Assembly: GCA_947561715.1 (NCBI GenBank)
Contig: OX387205.1
Coordinates: 9,119,001-9,183,000, forward strand
DNA: 64,000 bases
Source: Ascidia mentula
Taxonomy: Eukaryota; Chordata; Ascidiacea; Phlebobranchia; Ascidiidae
Reading direction: 5' to 3'
Every line of letters starts with the position of its first letter. The stretch's first letter is position 1. The translations under genes were made by a program, and so were the position numbers. This document shows positions 35,101 through 49,200 of this stretch, piece by piece. The notes below the pieces were generated by a model, which did no database searches, was not told the DNA's origin, and saw only the letters and a list, made by a program, of their open reading frames with translations.

Positions 35101-38100
35101 TGGAAAAGTTTCAGAATTCAACACAACTGAGATAGCAAACATGTTAATACCTGCATAAGAACGCTGTTGTCACCTTCAGCTGTCATAGAAGCATGAGCTG
35201 CTCCAATCAAAGCTCCAAATCTGTTGCAACTGAGATATCCCTAAAATCAAACGAGAATGTAGATAATTGTCATAGTTGTGCAATATCCACAACACCTTTC
35301 AAGAAACATTAATAGATAAAAACATGGATGAAAACAATCCAGTAGTTATTAGCAGCAAAATCAGACCACTCCATGGACTTGGCCCAATATTTTGAGGAAA
35401 GCCTTTCACAGTATATCGTGACACAATGAAACTCACCAAATATGACATGGATTATGAAGAATGCAGCGCCATATCCAATACTAATGAGCAAATCATTGGT
35501 GGATATTTAATTAGTAGACAGCAAGCATTAAGCAAATTCAAAACGTGTTGTGTATATCCGAGGATACTGTGTTGCCTACCTGACCTCCGCAGCGTTCCCT
35601 TGCGATGTTAGCAACTTTGCCCACGTGCCAGCCGACAAGGGCCTTTATGACGCAACAATAGATTACGACTTTTGCGTGTTCTGTCGGGTCTGGGTCGGTT
35701 GCGTTGGTTTGAGCAGCCCACTGCTCTTTGACGTAATCTAGCGCCAGGTTCATGGCATACGTTCTTGCCAGAAGGGGCAGTAGAGCGCGCTGTTGGAGCT
35801 GAAAAAACGGTGGATTTTCATCAAATACCTTCTTATTTGATGTGCACAAAACGAATTAACATTTGGAACTATATATACTAAGAATTGTTTTTTTATCGAG
35901 GAGCCACAAATTATTGAAAGTTTGACAAACGTGTGATAAGGTTAATCTTGTTTGAGAGACTAATTTATAAACATTTAATCAAAATTCCTAAAGCTGTAAC
36001 CTTAAAGGAAATATTTACATTACACCAGTATGAACAGTGTTTTCAGCGAAAATAATTTAATCTGACGCGCCACATTTATACCGTGGTTCGCAAGTTGTCT
36101 ATACCTCCTTAACACGCTCACACACAGGTAAACAGTCGTTTTTTACCTATTTAAATTTTACAACGCAGTAATATTTCATGCAATGGCATGATTGGCCCAC
36201 TGACCAGGTCCTTGCTTGGCGATCAAAGCTATCGTATCGCAAAGAGTGGCTGATCCAGCTATTTAAGTTAGCATAGGTTGGTAAAATATCAATAAAAATC
36301 AAAACCACGAAGCACAGCGCACCTGATAGGTGAGAATAGCGGTGTCCGACTTGCCCTGAGCACCGACAGTCAGCCGCGTGGCGGCGTAGCGGAGTGCGAT
36401 CGTAAGTCCGGCCTTCACGCCACCCATTGACATGGAAGCTATACAAATTCTCCCGGAAAGAAGTTGATCTGCAACCACCAGAAATCTTGCGCGGTTGCTT
36501 TTAATAGAAGTGCTGAATTCTCCATCTTCTGTGACGTCAGAGTACCTGTAACGACGTCATAATGATCTAAATTATCCCCAACGGTCTGGTAAGACACGTA
36601 GCGTCGTTTTGAGAACACATTCAAAGTGTTCTCCAAAAAACATCTAAAACTAATTTTAATTTGTTATCTTGAGTTAAAATTTCCAACTAAAACGACCATC
36701 CGTTTGTGTACTGACAACATATAACATGCGTCTTGCTGCAATTGGTATGTAAATTTTTTGCGGGTTTTACCACTCGTCTAACCTATTTAAGAGGTTCTCT
36801 CTTGGCACACGGACATTGTCAAACAGCAGTTTTGCGTTGTCCACGCCGTTTAGACCAATCTTGTGACCCATATCCTCCACTCGCACACCAGGCATCACTT
36901 TCATGTCTTCATCGCGAATACGAACTAATATTGCATGAATTCCCTTTTGATCCCCATCAACTTCAAGCTGCATTTAAACACGGGAACAGTTATTTACCTG
37001 ACCATATTACATTGTACTGATTGTGCTATTGTGGTGGCAAATTTTAATCAGACAAATAATTCGTCTATTATTCTGCAGTTCTGGCTTATCCAATTATTTT
37101 TCTGTGTTTAAATAAAAAAATACAAATTAATTTTTTTGAAAACATGTGAGTGTGAAGATTAAAATAAAGATCAGAAGAAATTCAAAAACATGCTCAACAC
37201 TTAAAATTCGAACAACTGGGACAGATTTAAAATTGTCCCCAATATTCCTAACTTTTCTAGTTAAAAGGGGTGAAACAAAATAGTGAAAAAACAATTGTTG
37301 TCTAATTTATTGCAACTCAGTTATTTGCTTGCAAATCAAAAAACTGTAAAAAACGACCCATAAAGTTTTTCAACAGTATCAAATTGAGTTCGGATTAGGT
37401 ACCCTACAATGTAGCTTAATACATAATCTCCCAGACTGGATACTGGATACCAACCTATTTAACAAACAAAAGAACAGACTTTGGACTTTGGGTTTTTCAG
37501 GGCAACCTAGCACATACACACCCATCTAGTTACACACCAATGTGTAGAGGAAGAAATAAGTTTTGAGACGAACTCTAACAACTTGACATACCTGTGCAAA
37601 AACAATGATGTGTTTGGCATGAATTGCCCCATTAGTAATCCAGTATTTTTGTGCTAAAGTTGTTGGCGTGTTGACTATAAACTCTTTGGTTGCCTGAAAA
37701 ACAGCACATCACAGGGTTTATCTACAATCTGTTGTATGCATCACATTTTATAAAAAGTAATAAACATGAATGCCATCTTGGCCTATCTCCATGTTGTTAA
37801 TCACAACTTTAACATAAATTTACATTACCATGTCTGTATGATTACAACATAATATTGCACTGTATTGCAAACCAACTTATGAACCTTATCATAAACTGCT
37901 GTAGTTTCCATTTCAACTGCATTGTTACCATACCCCAGTTCAGTGAGACCAAAGCAGCCAATGTCATGTAAAGTGTCAATACCTAAACCAACACAAAAAC
38001 AGCATTATACTCCCAATATTTTCATGACAAATATATTTAACGACAAATCAAATGATACAAACCAGCCATTTTGATTAATCCCATAATTACACCATACCTT

Positions 38101-39091
38101 TAACAAGCTTATCATGGTGCCTTTTTGTTCCAAGTTTGACGACAGTTCCTCCAAAAAGATTGAATTGTACCTGGTTTGATTCAACAGATATGAGTTGAAA
38201 GTGCCATTTACTGCATTGCCTCTTTCAAACTTACAGTCATTTTTGTTGCCATTGCTGGGTCTATGACAGCTGATAGCTCATGTGCTGCAAAAATTCTGAG
38301 TGGATTGTGCCAAAAATCAGTAACAGAAATGAATCCTCCCTTAGCAAAACAAAGTAAAATGGTAATAAAAAGTCATTTGTGAGTAAAATGCTCTGTGCAC
38401 TGTTATATTAGTTTTCACTAATTAACGCAAACATTGCATTAGTGGTAATTGCACATTTTGAATTAAGGTTCATGAGCTTTCGTTTGACAAAACCTCAAAC
38501 CAACTTCATGTCAACTTGTTTAGCTTTTAGTTTAATGTTATAAAATCAAGCAATAAAATGACATGATTAACAATAACTACATCACAAATTCTTTGTAGTC
38601 TTTGCAAGGCAATGTCTCTTTCTTCAGCCAGGGAAATGTTGTATCTTGGTGTCATAACAGGATCGCTCATAAATTTGCGGAATTTCTTTCGCATGTCATG
38701 ATTATCATGGTCCAAAAGTTGTGTCATTTTGTCTTTGTCAAATGCAAGAGATGCATTTCCAGAGCTCATGGTATCCCACATTCCTCTGCAAACATTAAAA
38801 AATTAGTTATGTGACACATCAAAAACTTTGTAACATGTGCAGTGCATAAACATTATTCCACAAAAGTACAGAAAACAGCAAAGACGAGAAATGGCCATAT
38901 TTTACAATGACTTTATAACAAACAATGATCTTATGCTACCTTATTTCTTGTGGAGTCATTGTGTTGTTAACTTGACTAGAGGCGGCAAGGGCACTCGTAC
39001 TTAACTTTCGGCCAGTGGGGCAACGGATTGCTGAACAATGCTTGGCATGACACATTAGCCGCTGACAACAAGCTAGTTTGTTTGAAGCCAT
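32156..39091 (-). CDS. Peroxisomal acyl-CoA oxidase family protein (14 exons)
   Basis: Exons in transcript order: 39091-38940, 38785-38581, 38339-38235, 38170-38098, 37982-37885, 37693-37592, 36967-36771, 36545-36323, 35798-35580, 35240-35151, 34538-34478, 34405-34263, 33919-33728, 32332-32156; 2,037 nt, 678 residues, all in phase. The enzyme class oxidises acyl-CoA to trans-2-enoyl-CoA with FAD and makes H2O2 in peroxisomal beta-oxidation. Family marks: [46 protein letters not shown] (FAD/acyl-CoA domain), [40 protein letters not shown] and TAEGDN, which holds the position of the catalytic Glu in rat ACO as I recall it. The C-terminus SKL is a canonical PTS1. The N-terminus is Arg/Ser-rich without acidic residues, like a mitochondrial presequence, and includes RLMCHAKHC, close to PTS2. 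Exon 5 has an unusual donor (gttcat). Which ACOX subclass it is I cannot say. Confidence 0.95.
33026..33457. mobile_element. Non-autonomous DNA element in last ACOX intron
   Basis: Bounded by inverted ATAGGCGCCTAG (33026-33037) and CTAGGCGCCTAT (33446-33457). GTTGTGAT on the left and CTTGTGAT on the right flank it with a small offset, suggesting an old target duplication. Absent from the otherwise collinear unit 1, which lacks this stretch near 23,600. Confidence 0.65.
34657..34962. mobile_element. hAT-type MITE in an ACOX intron
   Basis: Termini CAGTGCTACTCAAA (34657-34670) and TTTGAGTAGCACTG (34949-34962) are a perfect 14-bp inverted repeat of hAT type. Flanks TTTTAGAC and TCTTATAC match at 6 of 8 positions, fitting a diverged 8-bp target duplication. 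No transposase. Confidence 0.75.
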
Positions 39092-40250
39092 GGTGGTTTA
39101 TGGTAAAACGAAACGATCCTTAAAATAAGACAAAGTTTCTGAACGTGAGGACTATCACCAAGTCTTTTCCAAATCAAAAACCGATCGAAATGTCAGAAAG
39201 ATAAAAAATGCAACTCAACAACATTTGCAATCCGTCCCGTCATGGGATACGTGCTCAGAGCGGAATGTGTGGATGAGATAACGTGAAGATCGTTATAGCG
39301 CGTAAAATTTAAAACTATCCCCATATTTGAAAGATTATAGACCTGCTTAAGTCAATTTACATTTTCCCTTTAACTTAGAGTTCGCCAAAATCGCATTTAA
39401 CTCAATACGTTTTCCATTTCGCGTAGAGTTTTTACTTTATTTTTTTGTATTACATACCTATGCGTGACGACGCAGTTTCCCCGTAATTTCCTTCCATGTT
39501 TTATCCAAACTTACAGAAAATTAAAATCTTCTAGTTGTCCAATCTGCCTCCCGGCATGCATAACGATCAATAACGCCTCGTAAGACCCTTTTTCGCCATT
39601 TCAGCCAATGAATATTCTCTGATTGTGTTTGTTTGTTATACAACCAAGTTTTTTGCGTTAGTCGGTGGGTGACAGAATACTGTACTGTTGACTGTGGCCC
39701 TGTGTTGTGTATTAAGTATAAAACGCGAGCAGGGAGTTTTCATTGATATTATCGCAGTGTCTAAACTCTGTGTCAACACTCGAGACTATTAAATCCTACC
39801 CAACGTATTTGTATGAAGATTATTTTTACAATGCAATGTCACAAAGTCCTTAGTGGCAAAAGAAACACGATTCGCACTTCGAAAACAACTACTTTGTAAC
39901 AACAAAACCAATGTGAATAGGATTTTATTACATGTTGATATGATACAAAGGACGTTGATATTCCTGGCGAATAACAAGGTGGCACAACTAGTTATCGGCT
40001 ATGGAACGGCCCCGGGGGGCAGTAATTCTCCCGTGATGGAACTTGTATGGGTTTCCAACCATTCGATTCTGTCCATAAGTCGAACAAGCTGAAATAATTT
40101 TAGCCAGTTACAATCTTGCAAAATTTTTTTGCAGCTAAATGCTTTTTTTTAATATTTACAAATGTTCATTAAAAAAAACTGCGCTCGTGTACCAGTGGTT
40201 GGTTATAAGCACAGGTTTTGATTCAGTCACAAATCTGAGGGAAAATATGT
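39092..40250. other. Upstream region of ACOX and downstream region of CUB-EGF gene
   Basis: Holds the presumed ACOX promoter (CCAAT near 39,604) and the 3' flank of the neighbouring minus-strand gene. A tttaat at about 40,148 (ATTAAA on minus) could be its polyadenylation signal. ORFs here have no domain. Confidence 0.5.
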
Positions 40251-43200
40251 TCAAAAACATTGAAAGCATAACCCAGCAGATGAGCTAAATTTGTACTGCT
40301 GGAAATCTTGAAGAAAATATGTCTGCCAGGTAGTAGAATAAACAATTTCTGATAGTGATACCTCTGCACTTAGACGAAGGTTGCTTTCACGGAGCTGCTG
40401 TGACAGAATCACCAGCCTACTGATACCCTTTGCATCAAGACTAACTTGTTGAAAATCATTGCAGGAAGGACAGTCTTTAAAGCATAACAGTTGAATTATT
40501 TACTACCAGAATTTTATGCTTTACGAATAAGACAAAAAGGCATCGTATTACACAGAATAGTGATTTTTTTTGGACAACTAACAAAGGTTTGTAAAAAAAC
40601 AGGACTGTTTGCTATTATTCAAAGATGTTTTATTTAAAAATTATCATTATATACCTTGTTCGACTACTTCCTTAGTCTTATAATCCAAAATAAATGGATA
40701 CAAACAAAAAAAAAACGTAACAAAATATTGCTATGACAACATAATGTACCATAAGATAGTGCCACGACAAAGCCTTAAACACATCAAATTAAACATACAA
40801 AAGCTATAATGGTTGCTTAAACATATACAGCAATAGCTGAATATAAACAGGAACAAAACTCGGACGCTTACGATTCAAAACTTACATGCACACGTCTGGT
40901 TATCAGCCAACAACTTGTAGGTTGGCTTGCAGCTGCATTCGTAAGAACCCTGTGTGTTGGTACACGTCTGGTTGCAACCACCGTTGTCATTCGAACACTC
41001 GTTAATGTCGGTGCAGTTGCTCACGCCGTCGAATACAAATCCCGGGTTGCAACCGCAGCTTTGTAAGGAAAATAAAATCTAATAAGAAGACCGCCGTATT
41101 GTAGGAGAGACCGGGGTACCTCGGATCTGGTATTTTCCGTCAGTTACGAATTGTTAAAAAACTTTTACAAAAGCTTTATGTCTCCATCACACGTTAACAT
41201 GAAGTGTCAAATTAAATTATGTTAGAGAGCTGCAGACAGGTGTACACACTGTTTCGACCTGCAAGGTCTCTTCAGTGCAGCTGGTGACTGTGGCACTCTA
41301 GCTAGTAGACCAACAGGCACACAGATTTCCACTTTGTGGTACCTTTAGGTCAATCGTCGATCCGTACACCTATCTGCAGCTCTCATTGATTGTTATGGTC
41401 TTTTGCGCATATAAATCATGTTTGCTTAGAAAATTATAACAAAAAAGTCAATTTATCAGTGAAACTGAGGTTTTCAATTTACCGAGATGACTTTGGACAT
41501 TTGAGACCTGTTTATAAAAACTTGCTTACTGGGCATTTTTAGTGTGCTTAAACGAACGAAACACCTGTTTTTTGGGTAATGCTTTACTTCTTGCAACAAA
41601 ACAAAATTCTGAATTGTGGTGCACGGTTAAAAAAAATTAGCAATTTTCAAAAACCGCTCGAGCTATTACCGGTACCCTAAGAGGTATCGGCTCTGGTTAA
41701 ACATCAATTGATGTATGTGCATAGAGTTACAAACTAATTGTTGTGTTACCTGAAAGATCCGATACTGTTGGTGCAAATGTGAGCACAGCCTCCATTGTTT
41801 TGCAAGCACTCATTGAAGTCTACAGAAAGGAATAGGGATTCGACAAATGTTTTTGTTTTTTGAGTATTGTATGAGGCCTTATTCTTTTTTATTATTCATT
41901 CTTAAGTGTAACTCATAGAAAGGCAACAAATAGTTGCTGGTGGTGTGCTATTAAAAATAGAAAATCTCATAGAGTTTCTCAATCGTGTTACGCAAAGAAG
42001 TATAGCGATGGAAAAAGGTTTATTTCATGAAGAAAACTTGCTAGATAGATTTCACCTTCACATGTCCTGTTGTCAACTCCCAGAACAAAACCGTTGGGAC
42101 ACAAGCAGTAAAACGATCCAATCGTGTTTACACATTCATTAGAACAACCTGCTTGCCCGCCCAAACACTCTTCGATATCTGTAGAAACAGCAAAGAAATT
42201 AGTGTTAAATCGTTATGAAGAAACGACTCCAGAGTTCTTGTTTTTCTCCCTCATTTCATCCTTCGCAGCTTTAAATTGTGATTTTTTCGAATTTAGCATT
42301 CTAAAAACGTTTATGGATACAAACTGTACTTTTGTACCTGAGCAAGTGGAGTTGTCTGCGTTGAGAATGAATCCATCCCGACACTGGCAAGTATGGAAAC
42401 CTATCTCATTTAAACAAATCTGATCACAACCATGAACGTCTGATGCACATTCGTCAACATCTATTGGCAAAAAAATGTTTGGCATTTTCGACGTAGTTTC
42501 ATTAAAACGTTGATGTGTTGATATTTGGTTCTTGTTTGTTTTCGTGATGGGAATGTGATGGGACGGGGCTGATTCAAGCAACGCCAAGTTCTCAAACTTC
42601 AATTTAAAACCACGTCGTAAAAGATAACTTCAATTTAACCTGATATCATAGGTATACACTAAATGTTTTTTACAGCAGTTATTACTACTAAATGTGTCGA
42701 AAGGCCCAATCGCCCATTTTTACTCCAACGCCCCTGTATTACCGCGAACACTTTTTAAACCACTAATGTAGCGCATGCTGGCACTACAAGTGTTAGGGAA
42801 TCATAGCACCCGGACATAGGGTTGATAAGTGTTGTTTTGGGTGCAGCCGACAACTTTGGAACGATATAAAGCAGTGACTATAGCAGTTGTACCCACCTGT
42901 ACAATTCAGACCGTTTCCAGTCAGGTAAAATCCATCTTGACACAAGCAGTGAAAACTTCCGATATCATTCACACATTGGTGGTCACACAAGTTGAGCGAC
43001 TCAGTCGTACATTCGTTGATATCTACGTGAAAGAATTTTTTTAAGGGATCACTTAGAGTAGTCTTCGCTCGAGTAAAGATGTTCTAAAACTTCATGCACA
43101 ATGTGGTGTTTTTACAAAAGGTATAACAACTGTTGAAAACATAAAAAAGGTGCGGCACAAATGCATGGTTTCTGCTGTGTGTAAGTCGTAATGCTCTGAA

Positions 43201-46200
43201 GTATATTTTAAGTAAATTGGATCACGTTAAAACCCAAGCGTTTGCCAAGCAATGAAGCTGCGCAATACAAGCAAAAACGTTTCTGCATGAGCTTTCGCCA
43301 ATTGTTTCAGCAAATATTCAACTAACCCGTGCAATTCTTCTCGCCCGACCGTTCATAACCGTCGCGGCAAGCACAGTGGAAACCTCCCATCGTGTTGTTG
43401 CACAATTGGACGCAGCCGTGGTCGTTTGCAACGCATTCGTCAATGTCAATGCACAAAGTCACGTTTTCATTCATGTAACCCGGTGGGCATTCACAAAGAA
43501 AACTTCCCTGTGTGTTGGAACAACTGGCTCCCTGTTATGAATAAAAAACATGAATTCGAGGTGATGTGAAATTGCATTACTTTCGGCAACTCGCTTTATA
43601 TTGTAAACAATCTTCAACTTTAATTAGGTTCGTATGTCTGGCATAGGCAGTGGTGTAGAAAAACATCCGATAATGCTACTATACAGTCTTTAGGTCTCCC
43701 ATTTATACTAAGCGTCGCCTTCTGGTAAAATTCAACAAGTCTGTCTTATACTGCTATTTTTGTTGCCAGGCATACTAATTAATCGGAATTGCTCTTCTGG
43801 CACTTAGTTTCTAAAGTGTTTATTTGAAACCAACGTTTCGTCTGCCATCCGGCGAGACTTCTTCAGGGTTATGTGGCGAGACACAGTGCCAGAAGAGCAA
43901 TTCCGATTAAGTTTGTCTTATTTGTTAATGTTTGGTGCTTTATGAATACCTCTGTTACCTTATATTGACAGCAAACATTGTTTTTTGTATTTTCCACAAT
44001 ATGTTTCGGTTAATTGAGTGTATGCCCAACTGCTAACTTCACATTAGTAAAAAATAGGTTTTCTATATTTTGAATTAGTTATGTTTAGTTATCGTTCTCA
44101 CCACGTCCACATTGCACGGTGAAGAAATGCACTCATTTACGTCAGTGCACGTGCCCTTCTCTGTAGCATACCCGGGAAAGCACCTGTTCAGCATCACACA
44201 ATTATGAATTGTATTTCAATACTTTTTTCATTGCGCATCCACTTACTGGCACTGGAACGATCCTCTCGTATTCACACACTGCTGTTCGCATCGACCTTTC
44301 ACTGTCTCACATTCGTTTATATCCTGAGGGTAAAGTTTCAGGGTATGTAATTTAATTATTGCACATACTAATGTATTTTTTTACCGCGTAGCATATTTTT
44401 ACTGCCAAATGACCACAATGAAAAGGAATTCAACTTCCTTGGTGTACATCTTAAGGGGTCCGCTTAAATTGCAAACCATATAGGTGTTATGACAATATGT
44501 AAGCATATACCTGACATGTAAGCCCATCACTCAATAGTTCAAAGCCTCCAAAACAAGCACATTCAAAGCTCCCAGGAGAGTTTTCGCAGGAATGGTCACA
44601 AGGTCCTCTACCACTATTGGACGCGCATTCGTCTAAAAGCAAATGAGAGGTTCGGTTGCTATGACTACCCAAGCGTCCCTGGAGGCGCTATAAGCAGTGC
44701 GTCAATGCAACACTAAAAAATTATTATTTATTTAAGCTTTTAACAATCCGTATATGTTTGAATATTTCCGTGAGGTCACAAAAAACAAGTTGTGCGTGGC
44801 AGGTTTTCAGTTGTGTGCAGGGCGTGTTGTGCAGGTAGTGTTGAGTCTTTTCATTTTAACCCATTTTCTGTATTGTTTTATAGACACTGAAGATGCTTGT
44901 TACAAAAACGAAAGATATTTGTCTTACATACTAAGACTGACAAGATTTTCGCCTAAAATTAACGTTTTTGTGAAACAAGTTCATTACTTGTATCTTCGCA
45001 GTGTTTTGATTCGGGATCAGTGGGAGTGTAACCCACGTTGCATCCACACGAGTACGATCCCATTTCGTTAAAACAAATCTAAAAATAAAAACAGAGAATT
45101 TGTTGAAAATAAGTTATGTTTTTACGAATAAACACAAAATTAAAAGTATTAATAATGCAGTGGTGTTATAGTCCAGTCATTGCCGCTTGTGTTGAACAGA
45201 TTTCCTGTAAAATCCTAATTCGTTTATCTGCCAAGGTTGTTTGTTATATAAATCAAATATAGACATATCGCCTACCTCATCAGTATCGCGTATTTAAACA
45301 GAATTTCAAACGGGTTCCATGCACATAGAAATAAATTTTAGGTCCAAACCTGTTGACAGATGCCATGAGACAACAGACATTCGTCTATGTCAGTGCAGTT
45401 CGTCCCGTCATCGTTGGTTGCATACCCGTCACCACATACGCACAGGTACGTTCCAGTTTCGTCTATGCATTCTCGGCAGGTTTGTGGTGCCAAGCCTAGA
45501 AGTCATTAGAATGTTAGTGAATTAACGATTGTTTTATTTATTAACAAAAAACTATAAAAAACTTCATCATTGCAAATACAACATTTTAGTTTTCCTTACA
45601 TTTTGATTTTCACCTTTTTGTTCAATACAGGATTTTATAAAAAAGGTTGTTGCTATGGTAAAGTAATGTATACAATTAAATAAAACAGTGCTAAAACCTC
45701 TTTCGCATTCATTCACGTTTCTGCACTCATCCCGTTTCTCGGGAATCACCTCGTAACCCTGGTAACATGCACACTCCCAACCTCCTGGCACATTCACACA
45801 TTCGTGTTCGCAGTCGTCATAATGGTTCGGACACTCGTCGACATCTGAAAAAAACAAAGGTTTTGGTTGTTACAATATATAACACACAACCTTTTGGCAC
45901 TTATTCCTTGGCGGTTGACGCAGTATAGTTTTATGCAAAGATTCTCACGTATTTCTAAAGGTTACCTGACAAGTTGTGCGCTTGTGTACCAGTGTACTTT
46001 GGCCACTATGAATTGATCGGCACCGAAATTTACAAAAAGTAGTTGGATAAGAAACATTATGTTCTGTGTTCAATGTGTTTCGTACACTTGTTGGCAATTG
46101 GTCATGCTATGCAGTCGAAAAAGTTAAAGAAAAGTATAACAGATATAGCGAATATGCATACATTTAAATTCTTAGTTAAAAATCTGATAGGAAATACGGA

Positions 46201-49200
46201 TTCCGTTTAAACTGTGTGGGAAATAAGATAAATAACGTTAAAAACCACTGCACTACACCTTTTGTCCCAGAAAGTGCAGTGCATTTTTGCAACTCCTTTT
46301 CCATATCTCGTATATATACATATTAAGTAAACAGAGAAGGCACCAACCACTACATGTCCGCCCGTTTTTGTCCAGCTTATACCCCTTGTTGCAATCACAG
46401 TAATAGGAACCAGCTTCGTTAAAACAGGTTTGTTGGCAATGATGGCGGCGTTTCGGATCATCGGTATTGCATTCATCAAAATCTTGAGAATCGAGAACAT
46501 TTGACAAAATATTAAATTTGCATAGGCTTTAAGCTGGGCATTGCAGTACGCTGATAGGCAACTCAAGTTTTTACGGTTCCGTTCTGATCATGTAACTATA
46601 AAATAAAGCGTTTTTTTGCAGACTATATAGTCCAAAAGAACCATTAAGTTGTCTTTTTATTTTCTGGTGGTATTAGTTATATAAGAGAAAACCAAAAGTC
46701 ATTTGTCTTTCTGTTGTTCCAGATATATATATTTCGCCTACAATTCGGCATTGTTAGTATCACTGAAGGAGGTATTATAGGGCTAAGATCGCATTTATTT
46801 CTCAAAACATCTGTGAATAAGCATATACCTTCGCAGGTGCGTTGGTCCTTTGAAAGAATAAATCCATCATAACAGGCGCACCGCGACTTTCCATTGCCAG
46901 CCGGCTGACACAATTGCTCGCACCCACCGTTGTGGATCAGGCAAGTCATATCTATAAAGAACAGAACAAAGTCGTATTGTTTCGTACAAACCATGGTACA
47001 GCTGATCATGTAGTTTTCGATCTGAATTAACTCAGCCTCAGCGCCAAATGTATGTATACTACCTAGTTAGAAGGCTTAGTTTGTTGGAATAATACATTGT
47101 ATTGGGATGCTGGCTTAAACGCGGAATGTTTATTTCTTACGATAAAGATAAAGTTACCTGTGCATATTCTTCCATTTGGAGATAATTTAAATCCCGGCTT
47201 GCTACAGCTACAAACGAAAGATCCTTTGGTGTTCGAACACTCATCGGAACACAAAGAAAGCTGACATTCATCGATATCTACAAAAATATTATTTCCAATG
47301 TAAGAAATTGTAAACTGAAAAACACATGCCACTTATATGAAAAACACATGCCACTTATACTGAAAAAACTTACCAACGCATTTTACTCCGTTTTCGTCAA
47401 CTTCGTATCCAGTGTCGCAATAACACAGTACTCTTCCAGGCTTGATCAGACGACAGTAATGACTGCAACCACCGTTGTTGACGCTACAGTCAGCTGCAAG
47501 AACGTGCACAAATGTCTTATCAAAATTTCAATAACTGGTGTAGAATGCTAATTTGATATGATGACAGCGGACCATAATTAGAAGTGACAGCGTTAAAAAA
47601 TGAATTTAAGTTCCAAAATATGGACAACAATTTTTCAAGTGTTGACGAAACATGTTTTAGAAGAGTTTCGAATTGAGTTTTTAACCAAAATATTGTCCGT
47701 TTGACACAACACCAATGCCAAATATATGCTGAATTGTAAAATATTTATTTTTGTGACAACTGTGTCTCTTACACTTTTAAAGTAAATATTTAGAAAACAG
47801 TGCTTTTCAGTTCGTATGATGGTGGGACTTCTCAATTGTTTCTGTAAGTTATTTTTGGGCAAACATGCACCACTTACTTGTAATGCTGTATCCGATCTGA
47901 AAGCCTGACCTCCCCACGGATCGATCTGATACAAGTCTAAGCAAAAGTCTGGAAGTATTGACCAACTTTTTAAATGGGTTTTGCTGACCACAAAGCTTTT
48001 TGAATGGTATTTTTTGATCAAGCGACAATTCCAGTCGATCAAATTTACATTCAAGCGAATCCTCCAAGCTGATAAAGATAATAAATGGTTCAAAAACAAA
48101 TTAGATCACCGTACAAAGAGATACTAGAGTGGGTATTTCTCGTATGTTGCTTTTTTCGAATACATGGCTATTTCGGCGCTTAAAAGGCCAAATAGGCATT
48201 GATACGTCACAATCAGTTTTGGACAGTATTGTTTGCTTTCAAAAATCTCAATTCATGGTGTTGGTTCTATTGTGCTCATTAGATTCTTTTTGTGTAAGTT
48301 GTTTTATGGTATTCTGATTTTACTCAGCAAATAATGCTTGCATATGTTTGTTTTTTAGCAAGGAACTGATGTGATGTCAATACGCATTGCAGCATCACAC
48401 TGTCAGCAGCGAATTTGGCATAAACTATTGATGTAATTTAGTGTAAACATTACTCACTAAAAGTCCTGAAAATCAACTAAAATCTGGTTGCCACTGGCAG
48501 GAAAAATTTTGTACGTGCAGTCGCTCATATCTGGGTAGTCCCGGGGATAGTTGGGTGACGTAATTAGTCCACTTGTAGTCTCAAACTGATACATACAACC
48601 TACATAAGTTACATGTTATAGGATTTGTGCAAGTGTTGCTTTACTTATGATCCTAAAAATTAACTCAAAACGTTGAGTTTAACTCAAACTCAAATTGCAT
48701 CGAAGAGCAGTACATGCAGAACATCACAGCACAAGCATCTTTTGCACCAAGATTAGGCTTCCTCGATAAAAGGTTTGTAAACGCTTTATTATAAATTGTA
48801 ACATATGGTTTGCACTGGATGGAGTTACCTGCAGAATATCGTATCGAGAAGCCATCCCCCTGCGTTGAATCGTCAGCGCTAAACACGATCGTAAGCTCCT
48901 GTCCGGTACTGCTGTAAGTAGGCGGTGTCTGACTTCCACAGTGTTTGCCTAACAGTGGTGAGTTTGCATCGCCTCCATTGTATATCGCAAGTGAATCAAA
49001 GCTAATTGGGTACAAAATGAATAAAAATTTATGTGATATTAGGCTAAAAGGTTAAGTTTGTGTTGGGTATTTTACCGCCTACACACACAGTGCCGGTATG
49101 ACCCCCTTTGCTAGTTTCCTCTGTTCATTCTCTACTATGTTTGTCAAGTGAATATTTGTTTTCGGAGAATTGCTATTTTCTTTCGGGTTAACTAATGTTG

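Noticed and set aside
36323..36438. Short version of ACOX exon 8 starting after tatag at 36,439
   Set aside because: Phase fails with the previous exon; the longer exon to 36,545 restores frame and adds conserved residues.
38235..38295. Short version of ACOX exon 3 starting after ctcag at 38,296
   Set aside because: The previous exon has no donor of matching phase; the upstream acceptor ctaag at 38,340 gives [14 protein letters not shown], which fits the family.
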